From: Leptodontidium sp. MPI-SDFR-AT-0119
Lineage: Eukaryota; Ascomycota; Leotiomycetes; Helotiales; Leptodontidiaceae
DNA: 64,000 nt
NCBI GenBank assembly: GCA_020726505.1
Contig: JAHLEZ010000012.1
Location: 434,001-498,000 of the forward strand
Direction of reading: 5' to 3'
A program made the position numbers and the translations under genes. Below the pieces are notes generated by a model, which was not told the DNA's origin, did not search any database, and was given only the letters and a program-made list of their open reading frames with translations. Below are positions 48,541-61,420 of the stretch, piece by piece. Within the stretch, counting starts at the first letter, position 1. The number at the start of each line of letters is the position of its first letter.

Positions 48541-48882
48541 TGTCACGATCTGAAGGATTACGTGTGTCTTGGCCCTGAGGCTCGGTAGCCTTGCTGTATA
48601 GAGAAGCCAAGACAAAGGACAGAATCATGGGACCAGGAGTCACGTGGGGGGATCTAGGGAATTAAGGGGATCTAAGGGATTTAGTACGTAACCGAAGTTT
48701 TATATAAATAAAGTAGTTTCTTAGGTAATAAAGCTTTATACTTAAATTCATATAATAATTTAATTATTACTTATAACGTCTTAATTTTAATTGAGAACCG
48801 AACCTCTTATAACATTATTTCTTAGCTAATACTAACCGACGAGCTTATACGCCGCGTACTAGACAGAACTGGGAACGTTACA
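48541..48882. repeat. possible solo LTR, 342 bp
   Basis: Bounded by TGTCACG and GGGAACGTTACA, with TG...CA ends. The flanking 5-mers (CTTAG and CTTTA) match at only three positions, so the target duplication is not convincing. The first 120 bp or so are hardly RIP-mutated, while the rest is AT-rich. Confidence 0.35.
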
Positions 48883-48990
48883 CTTTAAGTATCTTTACTT
48901 AAAGTATCATTACTTAATAAGATAGCCCCCAACACTTCGAGAGGATTCGTAAAGAGAGAGGGTAGTAAAGTGAGAATCGGGGCTAAGAAC

Positions 48991-50560
48991 TGTGACGCTT
49001 GCCCTAGAAAGACGGCAATCACGTGTAACTGACGCCTTATATATTAACACAAGAGACATATGACGATACTAAGTATTAACTTAGAATCTATAACTATAGA
49101 GGAAAGAAGGTAAGGAAAGAAGAAGTTTATATATAAAAGGTTAGTATATTTAATACTATAGTAATCTTAGTACGTCTTGATTAGGCAGTACTAAGTGGAG
49201 CCAGTGGAAATGAGGCTCTAGGCAGCGTCAGTCGTCATATTACCCCCCCCCTCTAGAAAAAGCTCGTCCTCGAGCGTTAGTCTATCTTTTTATTATTATT
49301 AAGGTCGTCGTAATTATTAATATTATCTTCTTATACTTTAATCTATTTAAGTAACTTAATAAGGGGTCTTACTTACTTAAGGTAATTAAGGTAAAAGTCC
49401 CTGACTTTATATAGAGTGTACTTAACGAGCTGGCCCGCATGGGTCTGTGGTCTACAGGCTATTTAGCGAGGCACTTCCAGGCTCTGAAAACACAAAATCG
49501 GCGACTTTACTCAATAATAACTCAACGACGGCATGATATTTTTGATTTAATATCCTTTAAATATTATAAAGATGATGCTTATTTATAGTTTCCTTAACTA
49601 GCTTTTGTATTTATACTTTTGCCCAAAAACTCGACCTTTGAATTTGGCTGTGAAATGCCCTGTAGTGCACAGACCTATGCGGGCCAGCTCGTAAGGTCAG
49701 AAGCGTCGTACTAGTTTAAATTAACGTCTTAATTAAGCTAAGTAATATAATAAAATAAAGTCTTGCCCTTTTTATAATAAGTAAGTACTTCTTCTAGTTC
49801 TTATTTATCGTCGCCTATAATATTAATTAGTGGGGGGGCATCTTAAACTTAACTTAATAAGGGATTATTAAGGTCCCGGCGTAACTTACTAACCGGAAAG
49901 ACGTTATAGACCTTTATACTCGTTAATAATTTTAAGTAATATAAGTGTCTTACCTTCTTAAGTACTTTAAATAGCCTATTAGTTAATATATTTAACTTCT
50001 TAAATAGACAGAGTATTTTAAAGTAGTATATATTAAGTTAGACTAAGCTGTCTTTATTAAAATCGATATCGTGGCGAGAGGCGTTATAAGACTTAATTAT
50101 CTTGACTTAGGCTATAGTAAGGTTTAATTAAGCTATGTCTTATGCCTTCTTATAGTGTTAAGTATAATTAATAGCTTATTAAGTGTTTAATTTATTAGTA
50201 AGAGTAACTAAGTCTAATAAGTTAATTTTTTAGTCTTAATTTATATATAATATATATTTATAAATTACCTCAAATAGAGAGAGTCCTCTTAAGGAGTCGT
50301 GTGAGAGGGACATTTAAGTGTAGTCTATAATAAGGAGGTACTCTAATTAGTCGTCTTAATAGTACGTAATAAAAGGTTAAAGTCGTTTCTATAAGTATTA
50401 ATTATATACTTTAGTCTAGCCATTTATTTATAAGTAATTAGTAATAAACAGTTGTCTCTTAGTTCTAAGGATTTTACTAAGGGCAGTCTAAAACTTAGAG
50501 ACAAACTAAGGACTTCTATTAAAAGTAATAATTAAGGGAGCGCTAAAGTAATAATATATA
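48991..50560 (-). mobile_element. gypsy 3' end (LTR, polypurine tract, integrase tail), minus strand
   Basis: Read on the minus strand, a coding tail with LEDELFLEGG-like residues ends in an AGAGGGGGGGG tract (about 49234-49250). A TGACGACTG...TGTCACA-type terminus follows directly (49233 down to 48991, 243 bp), here read as TGACGAC...GCGTCACA. This is the order PPT then 3' LTR of a gypsy element. The rest to about 50.56 kb is RIP-degraded internal sequence interrupted by a MITE at 49426-49691. The matching 5' LTR was not found. Confidence 0.55.
49426..49691. mobile_element. Harbinger-like MITE, 266 bp, with TAA target duplication
   Basis: Ends are inverted repeats. CGAGCTGGCCCGCATGGGTC at the left matches the reverse complement of the right end with one mismatch over 24 bp, and similarity continues to about 33 bp. 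TAA flanks both sides (49423-49425 and 49692-49694); a 3-bp TAA/TTA duplication is typical of PIF/Harbinger. It is not visibly RIP-mutated although it sits inside a heavily mutated gypsy relic. No coding capacity. Confidence 0.85.
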
Positions 50561-50576
50561 TAGTAAATATATATAG

Positions 50577-50765
50577 TGTCGCGCACTAGCGCAGTTCTTT
50601 AGTCTAGTGCATGCTTGCGTAAGTACTCTAGGTATATAAACCTAGTCTCTAGCTCCTTTCTTTAAGAGGACAACGCTTAATTTAATTAATCTTTAAACAC
50701 ACTTTCTAGAACCTTATTTAATCGTAGAATCTTTTAAACCCTTAAGCTAATACTCTTCTTCTACA
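50577..50765 (+). repeat. 5' LTR (189 bp) of the copia element
   Basis: Begins TGTCGCGCACTAG and ends TTCTTCTACA. The partner copy reads TATCGCGCACTAG...TTCTTTTGTA; the pattern of differences implies an ancestral TG...CTGCA end mutated on opposite strands. Confidence 0.8.
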
Positions 50766-53700
50766 CAATAATTAAGAGCTACACTTGTCTTATTTAAGTT
50801 ATACGGCGTATTCGTAAAAGAACTTTTAGTTAATAAGTTTTACGATTATTTAACCTTTACCTTTAATTCTATAATTACACATTAATTATTCGATATGTCT
50901 TCTATAAGTATTAACGAACTTATTAGGCTCCTATTATTTAAGATCTTATATAATAAACTAAAAGATTAGCTAATATAGTTTGTATACTTTATATTTATAA
51001 TAAATATACTTAGACTTTAGTTATACGTCGACCTTAATAAAAAAGATATTACGTCTTTATCTGAAATCTTTAATATTACTCCTCTAACTACTAAAGAGCT
51101 CGCGAAGGAAGCTAATACTAAAAACAATATAGACTACTAGTTCTTTATATATACTTATAAAGAATAACTTAAGACCTAAGTAATAAACAATTAAGTAATA
51201 ATTCTAAGAAACGCTAAGAGAGCTCTTAAATCCTCGAGCACTGTAATAAGTAGTATAATTACTGTTAGCTTAGGTTCTGAGGGCAAAGGTAATTAAACGT
51301 TTACGTCTTTAACCCTTAGTGTAAGGGGGAACTTTAGAATATTTAAACCGCTCTTAGCGTTATTAATAAGGCCTAATCTTATAACCCTTAAGTTACTCTA
51401 AGAATAAGTGGAAGTTAAGGCTAAAAAGCACGTCCTTTAAAGTATAATTTAATAGTCCCGAGCTTTTAATTACTTTAAACTCTATAACTAAATCGAGAGA
51501 AGTATAACTAAGTAATTCTTTAATATTATAGTAGCTCGAGTAATATAAGAAAAGTGTATAAATATCTAAGCGATTTTTCGCTTTTTTAAAGAAGTGCTTT
51601 ATTAAATAAAAATATTAATTTAAACTCAAATATAAAACGACTATTAGGAATCCCTTAAGACTAAAGGGAAGAGTAACTTTTACGTATAAATTATATTTTA
51701 TTAAGAGCTAATTTAGAAAGCTTAATTATATAAAGTATTAGATGTGAAAGGAATAATCGATATAATTGACTTCTTAATAGTAGTAGGGAACTTTAATTAC
51801 TTATAAGTAAAGCGCTAAAGTAAGAAAATTCAAGAGTATAAGACCCTTAGTTTTCCTCCTCCTTATATTATTAATTAACTAGCTCGCTTCTTTTACGCTA
51901 ATAAATTAAGTCCTTAGTATTAAGCTTTTTTATTAAGATATAAAACCTAAGGTTATAAATATTTCGCTACTTTTAGCGAACGATCGTCTAATAATAAAGC
52001 GACGTTAGAAGGTTATAAAGACACTCGCAAACTTTTAAAAGGGAAATCCCCGGAGAAGTTATATCTTTATTAGAATAATCGGACTTATAAGTGGAGCCCC
52101 TTAAATTACACTCGACTTTAACTTACTATTTATAAGAAGGTCTATGCGAAGGACCTTAATAAAAATATCAGACTAAATCCTCTAATAAATAACGCTATAA
52201 TAAAGTAAATCCGATAGTACTTTACTAGTAATAAATAAAAGGGACTACGAGACTAGATTAAATTAGACAAACTAATACTTTAAGCTACTAAGGACGCTAT
52301 TAAAAGCGCCAGTAATAAGGGCAAAAGTAAGTTTATATTCCTAAGAAATATCTTAGATAAGGGGCAAAGAGTAGTACGTAAGTATAAGTAATAATGTTTT
52401 TAAGCCTCGCAAAAGATTACTAACCTAGTGTTTATTTTATATAAGACTTAGCTTACCCTTTGTCGTCCAGTACTCTTCTTAATAATAATATAATTAATTT
52501 TATTAACGATTATTTACTCTTAGAGCCAAGATTATTTATTAAGTCTAAACCGGAGGATATTATAAAGTATAAAAGCTCTTAACTTTTAATTATAAAACGC
52601 GGAATTCGCGTCATAAAGGGGTCTCTTAAAAACTTAAATAGTGAGTTATTTAATTTAACCCTTTATAACGTTATTATTATAAAAGGATTTTATATTAATA
52701 TTATCTCTAAAGCTTGTCTTTATAATAGTAAGCTATAGTATTATAGAATAAACTATACTCTACGCTAAAAGAAAGAAAATAATCTTATAGGGGACTACTT
52801 AATTATATAATAGTTAATTCGTAAGTAAAATCTTATTTTTTTTAAAAAATTTAACGAGCTTTTTAACTATTTATCAAACTCCCGTGAATTCCTTTTAGTA
52901 TTATAAGTATCGTAATATTTCTAACGCTTAAACGAAGTATTAATAAACTCTATAAATTATCGCGAGAGTATAAAAGACTAAGAATAAATATAAAAATATA
53001 TTAGTATTTATAATTTAAATACTTAAGGCCAAATACCTTAAGAAAGCTAATAAGCTTAGTTAAGAATATCGAAATCACTAAGGTAGTAAGGAAAATCAAG
53101 TATAAATATTACGCTTTTACTCACGTATCTTAAGTAATCTTTAGACGCCTAATCGAGAGATAATTACTTAGATTATTTTAAAGAGTTACTTAAGATCTCT
53201 TTAATTATTTAATTAGATTTAGGAATAACTCTTAACTCCTTTTACTTAAAAATAAATATAATAAACTACTTATAAGTTATATTTTTTAAAATAAAGAATA
53301 TAATATAGTCTTTAAATATATTAAAAGCTTTAAACACTAAGTTTGTAAGTAGTTCGGACTCTCGATATATAAACTAAAATATAATTAGGAAAAGGTAGTT
53401 ATTACTATTTATAAGTTTATAAGATATAAGAATTAAGTTAAGAAGCTCGGAATTAAACTCAAGCTTTTACTTACTTTAACTTATAAGTTAAATAATAGCG
53501 CCAAAAGGGTTAACTAAGAAGTAATTAATAAGGGAATTAAAATAAGGCTCTTAGTAAATCTCCTTATAAAACTAACTATTAAATACGTACTAAGAGGTAT
53601 TTACTTATATAATAAGAACCTTAGACGCGTAAATAATTAGTAATTACTACTAAAAATACTAAATTAATAGTTTTATAATTACTTTCGATAGTATAATCCG

Positions 53701-56689
53701 GCGCTTATTATAAAGCTTATTATAAATCTTAAACTAAATTAAAATAAGATTTACGTCTTTAAGTATAAAGTATATTTATTAATAATAAAATAAGTAAAAG
53801 GGTAAAAGAAAAGAATATTTAAAGTAAATATATATACGTATATTAAATACTTAATAAGTTTTTATACTTTTAATATTTACTAGATTTAAGTACTACGTCT
53901 CGATTAAATTATTATTACGCGTAACGTATACTTTAATAAAGACGTGTTTTATACGTTAAGTTAAAAAGAAGTAATAATTATAATTAAAGAAGCTTAGTCG
54001 ATTTGTAATCTTATTAAAGAAAATAAATTAGTCGTAAATTAAGCCGGAATCCTAGAGAATATTATAAGTAATAAGACTATTAAGAAAGCGATAATTATAA
54101 TTAAAAGCACTTTAATATTACTTTCTAAGCCTATTAAAAGATTAATATTACTTTAAAAAGTTAAAACTCGGGGGTAAAAGATATTAAAGAACTAAGTATT
54201 ATAACGGGACTTTTGACTCTTAAAGTTACTCTTATATTAGACAATACGCCGGTTAAAGTACTAGTAAAGAGTAAAAAGTAGAGGTCAAGTGTGTACGACT
54301 TAAGGCTTACGCTAGATATAGAATAAGACTTAGAGAAATCGCGTCTAAGTAAGAATATATAATTTATAAATTAGGTGTTAAACGTATTATAAAACTAAAC
54401 TAAAGGTCTGTCTTAAGCTTTTAGACTCGAGATTTAAATACTATTATTTACTTTAAAAGCAGATTACCCGCGAGTAAAGTCATTACTACTAAAAGAAGTA
54501 CTAAAGGAATTAATTAAAAACTCTAATTAAGTAACTTAAGAAGTTACAAATAAAAGTTTAAAGTAATTAACTCCTTAAGAGTAAACTTTTAAAACCTCGG
54601 ACTTGTTATTAAAAGTAATAATACACTTTTAAACTAAAGTGTTAAAAGCTTAATTAAACGTATAAGAATAAACGAGAATAATAATATACTTTTAAATAAA
54701 AGTTAAGGCCGCTATAACTTAATTTAAAACTTTAAGTACTTAAAAAAAGCTAATAAAAAGTATAAGAAAAAGAGGGAAATCGCGTAAAGAAAGTAAAAGT
54801 AATAAAGTATTTATAATATTTATTATTATTTTTAAAACAACGCGCTCTTAAAAGGGCAACCTTAATCTTAAGAGTAACTTAAACCTTAAGGGTATAAACT
54901 TTAATAAGTATACCTTAATTAAATATAATAATCTTTAATCTAAAATTAATTAACTTCTTTATAAGTTTATACTTAATTAATATATATTTTAAGAAGAACA
55001 AGACGATTTTAGGGAATTAATTAAGATAATATATTTAGTAATTATAATAGTAATATAAGTAAATCGCTTGTTACTAAAAGAGAAGCTCTTACTTCTTAAA
55101 GTTAAAGTCTAAGATCTTTTACTAAAGCTAAAAAAGTAAAGTAATCTTAAGAATTACTTACTAAGAAGGTAGTTTTTAAAAGATTATAAGTTAGAAATAA
55201 GGAATAAAAATAAAAATAAATACTAATACTTATAAAAGTATAATTCAAGTATTATAAATATACTCGTCCCGCTTATATAAGTCTTTAAGTATAAGCCTAA
55301 TAAAGACGAATATATCTTAAGATGCCGCTCTTAACTAGTAGTTCGAGGTAATCTTTAAAGTAAGGCAACAATTATATTAATATACACTAGTACGCTTTCT
55401 GTAAAGTCTTTTAGAATCACTATAGCGCTCGTAACTTATTTTAATTTAGAAGTTAAGTACTTCGACGTAATTAATACTTTTATTAATATCTTAAGAGATA
55501 TAAATAATAAAATAATATACTACTAATTTCTACTTAATTTCTAATAGCCTAGCTAAGTATTACAAGTTAATCGCGCACTTTATAAAATATATAATTCCCT
55601 TTACCTCTAGTATAAGTATATAAGTAAGACTTTAACTGATTTAGGGCTCTCTCTTTACTTAAAAGAGCCTTATATATTCACAAATCTTAAACACAAAATC
55701 TTAGTCCTTTTTTATATAAACAATATTTAAGTACTTTATTATTAAGATAATTAAAAGCTTAAATAAGATCTTATTAAGTATTTAAACTAAGTATACGATA
55801 TATATAATCTTAGAGATATTAAATAATTTCTAGGAATTAAAGTATTACATAATCAAAAACGTAAAACGATCTCCTTAGTTTATAACTAGTACCTTAAGAA
55901 GATTACTCGTAAATTTAAGTAAGTAAATAATAATTATTTAACGACACTACTACTGTAAATCGATCTTGTTAAGTATATAAAATAAGCTTTTAAGAAATAT
56001 ATTAAAGTATATTAAGAAAAAGTAAACTTCGTCTTATACGTAGTAATTATTATAAGACTAAATATTATATATATAATTACTTTACTCTTATAATTCGTAA
56101 TAAACCTTAAGCTTAAATACTTTATTATAATATATTAACTTATTTATTACTTATTTAGTACGCGCTTCTTAGGTATTATTTACAATAAGTACTATAATAA
56201 AGTAATTATTATTATCTTCGACGCCTCTTTCGTTAATAATATAAAGACATAATAATTATCTTAAGGTTACGTAATCTTTTTATTTAGTAGGCTAGTAATT
56301 TAAAAAGTATTAAGACAAGTAATAATTATTATTTTAATAACTAAAGTAAAACTACTTATATTAGAATATATAAGTAAAGAAACTATAACTTTTTAATACT
56401 TTTTTAAAAATTTAACTTTTAATTTAAGTGAGACGTAAGAGATTTTATATAATAATTAATAAACTATTAGGCTCGTTATAAATAATACTAAAAAGATTAC
56501 GACAAAGTTATATTATATTAATATTTATAATATATAATTAAAGTAAGAGTATACTCGCAGATCTTTTAAAGTAATATATTTTTTAATTATTAATATACTT
56601 ACTAATAGTCTTACGAAGAATTTGTCTCGCTAGAAATTCGAGCTTTTTAAAGCTCTCTTAAACTTTAGTAATTATAAATCTTAAGTTAA

Positions 56690-59021
56690 AATGCTTTAAA
56701 TATATTTATTAAAAGTATATAAAGAAATTTTATATTATTTTTATTTATAAAAACCTTTTTACTTAATAAATCAAGTATCTTTATAATTAAAATACTAAAA
56801 ATTTACTTAATTCCGCTTAAATCTTATAATAAATCTAGCTAAACTTAACTAAAGATCTTATAAATTTATAAAATAAAAAAAACTCTAACTAAAACTTCAC
56901 ATAAAAATAAAAAGATTCTTATAAACCTAACTAAATCTTACTTAAACTTAAAGCTCTTTAAACTAAAGTATATTAATTATATTTTTAAATATATTTATTA
57001 TACTTATAGATTTTCTACGCTTTTTTATAACTTTATTAACTTTAATTCTAGCCTTATTATTTAAGTTATCCTTTTTACTATACTTAAAAAGAGGACGGCG
57101 CAAAGAAGAGGGAACGATCTTATTAGTTTCCTTTTTAGAGCTCAAAGACTTGCCTAAATAATCGAGGAGGGTCTTAATAATAACGCAATACTTTTTAATA
57201 AACTTAAAATAATTAGTTTAATAATCGTTAATAAACTATTAAAAAAGAATTTATATACCTTTTAATCGTTAGTATTAATAGCACGGACTAATTTCTTATT
57301 ATACTTTAAAAGATCGTTAGTAGCGGGAGAGTATAAGTAACTACTAGTATAATTAAAATAGCGACTATTAGTTAAAGTAGTATTTATATAATAATAGTCT
57401 TAATCTCCTTTATTATAAGTAATAGCTTAAATATATAATAAATAAAGATTAATAAATTCGCGGCTTATAATATTATTAGTATATATTTTAATACTTAATT
57501 AATAAAAGTAAGATTTAAACAAATAAAAAGAAATATATATTACGAGTTTTTTTTATTAACGAAGATTCCTTAAAACTCTTATAAGACTAGTAAAGAGAAA
57601 TAAAAACATTAATACGTTTATAAAGTTAGAGATTAAGAACTTTATTTAATATTTTCTTAAGAGTTTTTAAAGTACTAGTAAAAACTTAAATAATTATCTT
57701 AAATAATATATAAGTAACGTAAATAAGAAGAAAAGATTTTAATAAAAAGAGATAAATAAAAATATAATAAAAGTAATAAAGGATAAGTAAGATATTATTA
57801 TTAGAGTTAAATATATTTATAAAATAAAAGGGATTACTTAAGGAAATAATAAAACGAGAAGATATAAAAGGAGTAAAAGAAGTATTACTAATAAGTTTAT
57901 TTTTATTATTATTAATCTTATTAAAAATATTCTTAAGCTTATTATTATTATCTTCTTAAATAAGAGATAATAAGGCGAATACTTTTATAGTAATTATTTA
58001 TTACTTAAAGAGTTAATTTAATACTTAAAAAGTAAGGGGGTAAGAGATAAAGGTATAAAAATAAATAATTAAAAATAAGGAAATAAATACTTATAACTTA
58101 AAGTCTTTAGTGACGTTATTTTTATATAACTTCGCGCTTTATATTAGAGCTACCTTTTTCGCAAGTAATTTAGTGATTAATTCGATTAATAAGAGCCCTA
58201 AAACGTTCTTATAGACCTTTAATAGTCTTAAAAGGTGTAGATTTATTAAATATCTTAAAATACTTAATAATAAATTTAATAATATAAAAGAAAAAGAAGA
58301 AAATAAAGGGGCAAATATAAAAGTATATATTAACGTTAATAATACTAAAAAGGGTTTATTATTAGTAAGAAACGAGGGCAGTATTTATAGTAATAAGCGG
58401 AAGGCTCGCGATTAGTAATCGCGCGCACGATTTACTAATTAACACTACTTACTAAGTAAATAGAAACCTTTATATTAACCTGACGTAGCTCAGTTAATTA
58501 AAGTATTAAGCGCCACTTTTTAACTTAACGTAATTACTAGCGACGTCTAATTAATTAATTAATACCTTAATCGCACTTGTTTTACTTTAAACTAGGCTAT
58601 TTGTCTTATAGTAAAATCTCAGTCTTATAATCTATAAATCGTATTCTCTTTTTAGAAACTTTATCTTATATTTTTATATTTATAATTTAAAATAAATATA
58701 TAAATACTCTTGTATTTATAATACGCCTTATTTACGTACTCTTATTTAATATTTAAGATTTTAACGTAGTGACTTATATTATTATTTACTTTTTAAGGGG
58801 TACACGTTTATTAACGAACAAGCTCTTAATTACGCGCTTAGCTACGTATTATATTTTCTTTTATTATAACTTACTTAACGATTATATAATAGTCTTAATT
58901 AGTCTTTCTTAAAGCCTTATTTGTTTACTTAAAGTACGTATAAGACATCTCTTAATCTCTTTAGTGTACCTTTTTAATATCAAGCTTAACGTCCTTATAA
59001 TTATAGCGTACTATAGAGGTG
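56690..59021. other. non-pol stretch inside the copia LTR pair
   Basis: Very AT-rich, no domain recognised on either strand. A minus-strand lysine-rich frame at 56963-57145 is a compositional artefact or relic. A tRNA-like A-box sequence lies at about 58484-58515. The stretch may be captured DNA or a nested, degraded insertion. Confidence 0.35.
58484..58555 (+). other. tRNA-like relic (A-box only)
   Basis: GTAGCTCAGTTAATTAAAGT matches the D-arm/A-box of eukaryotic tRNA (TAGCTCAGTTGGTTAGAGC) apart from G-to-A changes expected from RIP. No convincing B-box or closing acceptor stem follows, so it is at best a mutated tRNA gene or a tRNA-derived SINE head. Confidence 0.3.
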
Positions 59022-59210
59022 TATCGCGCACTAGTGTAATTCTTTAGTTTAATATATACTTACGTAAGTACTCTAAGTATATAAACCTAGTCTCTAGCTT
59101 CTCTTTTTAAGAGGACAACGCTTAATTTAATTAATCTTTAAATACACTTTTTAAAACCTTATTTAATCGTAGAATCTTTTAAACCCCTAAGTTAATGCTC
59201 TTCTTTTGTA
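59022..59210 (+). repeat. 3' LTR (189 bp) of the copia element
   Basis: Same length as 50577-50765 and co-linear with it, with a purine-rich stretch (AGAGGTG) just upstream. Confidence 0.8.
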
Positions 59211-59799
59211 CGACATATAATAACTAATTTCTAAGTATTTATTATCTTTTGATAAGGGATATTAATAACTTATTTACTAAATCTATTAACAAGAACGAGG
59301 ATATTATTAAACTTATACTTATCCTTAGTAAAAGAGTAATAGTTTATTATAATATATTCTTAAGGTTAAGATAAAACGAGGAGAAGATAAAGGAATTTAG
59401 GCTTTTTATCTTAAAAGACTTAAATTCGTTAGTAAGTATAATAATTACGGCAATATTATTAAACTATCGACGTAAATTTATATTATTAATATTAAGAAGA
59501 GAATATTTAGATTGTCTTCTTAATATTAAGGTGCGCTATAGTAACTCAATTATAAACCTCTTAAATAAGGAGGGTTTAGAAGTAATCGACATCAGGGATT
59601 AAAAGGCGGCCGTCGTAGAGTAAGAGGTCGCCTTTTAAGCTAAGTTTACTAAGAGAGTCTAATATAACTTATTTACGTAGAGCTTATAAAGAAGGAATAA
59701 TGTAATTAACTTCTAAGATTTATTATATAATAGAGAATATTAATATAAGGGCAACGAGCTTAATATTAACTATTAGCGCGTTAGCGTCGTTAAATAGCT

Positions 59800-61420
59800 A
59801 TAACTTTATAAATAATAAGTGAAGGTTAACTTAGTCTTAGTATAAGAGTTATTAAAGGTATTAAGTCTTTTTCATAGAGTTTTATTAATTTAATTTGTCT
59901 AATTTATAAAAAAGTGCGTCTATTAAGAGATTGTAGATTTTAAGGCAGTACGTGATTATAAAATTATAGTCTACTAGAAGCTCTACCTATTATACTTGTC
60001 TAATATTTAACTACTTAGAAGTTATAAAGTACTTTAAGGCCTTATAGTTTATTATAATATAGACTTAGTAAGGGGCTCCTACTAACTCAGCACACTAGTG
60101 CCTAAAAGATCTAATAATAGTTAGTATCTTTTTACTATATACTACGTAATTAAGCTTAATAAGTAATATAATTTTAATAAAAAAAATAACAAGGAACTAG
60201 TCGTTATTATATTATTAAGAAAAGACCCTTATTATAATACTATTATTAGTATTTGTTTTTAAGAGGCAAAGTAAGTCTTATTAATAATATCTTAAGAGAA
60301 GTACGAACGTGAAAGTATATTTAGGAAAGTTAAAAGTATCTTTGTACTTTATAATAAAGCGAAAGAGAACGTTATTTTTAATTAATTAATTAAAAGGTTT
60401 CACTATAATACTATAATCACAAATAAATCTCTAGTAAAAATTACAAAAATTAAGAAAGGACTATATACCTTTAATAAAATTAAAGTAGGTTTACTTACTA
60501 ATAATAAAGACCTCCTTAAGATTAACTTTTAAGTTAAAAGTTAATATAATAAATCTTAGGTACTTAGTTTATATTACTTTAAACTTACACTTTTTAGGTC
60601 GGCTTATAACCTAGTGTTATTAAGGCGTTAAAGTACCTTTTCAACGTAAAGTTAATATTATAAGAGATCTTTAGAGTAAATGAAAATATTATTCAAGTAT
60701 ATTATATAAAAATCATTAAGGTAATTAAAGAGAATATCGTTTATGTAACGTTAATAAGTAGTAAGGCCATTAGTTAGGCTAAATAAAAAAAAACTTTATA
60801 CTTGTCGTATAGGCACGGGCTGATGCTTAATTAGTTGTGCGCTATATTAGTTTCGGATTCTGCTAGCGTATACCGCTTTCAGGGGAATAACGTGTTCCCC
60901 TGATTTCCTCATGTATTCTAGATAACAATTAATCACTTCAATTCTCCCTACGTTAATCGCAAGGCTCTACTTCACTTCTGTACTACAATACTTATATACG
61001 CCGTACCTCGTACGAAAAGTTATATACTCCTTTAATACTAAGTTCATTTGGATTTAGTGAAAAGCTTAACGAATATCTAATTTAGTAAAGATGCGAGTAT
61101 TAGCTATATAAGCTAGGGTTTTATTAATTAGAGGTAAGGGGTATTAGTCCTTTCGAGTAAGGGAATTTAACACCCGGAAGTTAATATATAATCGTAAAAA
61201 TCCATTTAGTTTCTTAATAAAGAGAATAGGAGTAGCGAATAGTACTTAAGACGACTTAATAAATCCCTTGTCTAAGTTATTTATAATATATTCTTTAATA
61301 ACCTTAAGCTCTTTAGCCGATATCTTATATAATAGTAAATACTTAAGTACTTTCTTACCTCCCCTTTTAGCTTAATTTTATAATCGTACAAGTAATAAAG
61401 GGGGAGAATATTACTTTCTA
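59800..61420 (-). mobile_element. Ty3/gypsy pol relic, second copy of the left-edge element
   Basis: 59.80-60.80 kb aligns base by base with the first 2.6 kb of the window, apart from RIP transitions and small indels. After a 190-bp insertion, similarity resumes to about 61.19 kb (matching 2.60-2.78 kb). Minus-strand translation at about 61.3-61.0 kb gives ALFAAPILFIKKPNGFLR, SLTRKD and FTKLDIR, which is the N-terminal half of gypsy reverse transcriptase. Frames are broken by RIP. Related degraded DNA continues to about 62.3 kb. Confidence 0.75.
60803..60987. mobile_element. solo LTR, 185 bp, with 5-bp target duplication
   Basis: TG...CA ends (TGTCGTATAGG...GTACTACA), flanked on both sides by ATACT (60798-60802 and 60988-60992). 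The empty site is present in the homologous copy at about 2590-2600. It contains a hairpin-like GGGGAATAACGTGTTCCCC. Far less AT-shifted than its host element, so it inserted after most RIP. Confidence 0.8.

Larger units (their letters stand above)
50577..59210 (+). mobile_element. Ty1/copia LTR retrotransposon, 8.6 kb, RIP-degraded
   Basis: Direct repeats of exactly 189 bp (50577-50765 and 59022-59210) align along their length, with differences that are C/T and G/A. The plus strand carries copia pol: reverse transcriptase at about 55.69-55.93 kb with YINNI (in place of the YVDD box), DIYNLRDIK*FLGIKV and KKITRKF. RNase H lies at about 56.2-56.65 kb with TKVKLLILEYISKET and a NILTNSLTKNLS end (expected ADM.ADGLTK.L). 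Pol ends near 56.68 kb, leaving about 2.3 kb of non-pol DNA before the 3' LTR. Flanking 5-mers (TATAG, CGACA) do not match, so the original target site is not preserved. Confidence 0.8.

Noticed and set aside
48541..48882. Confident solo LTR
   Set aside because: Ends are LTR-like, but the flanking 5-mers do not match and no partner copy was seen in the window; kept only as a low-confidence repeat.
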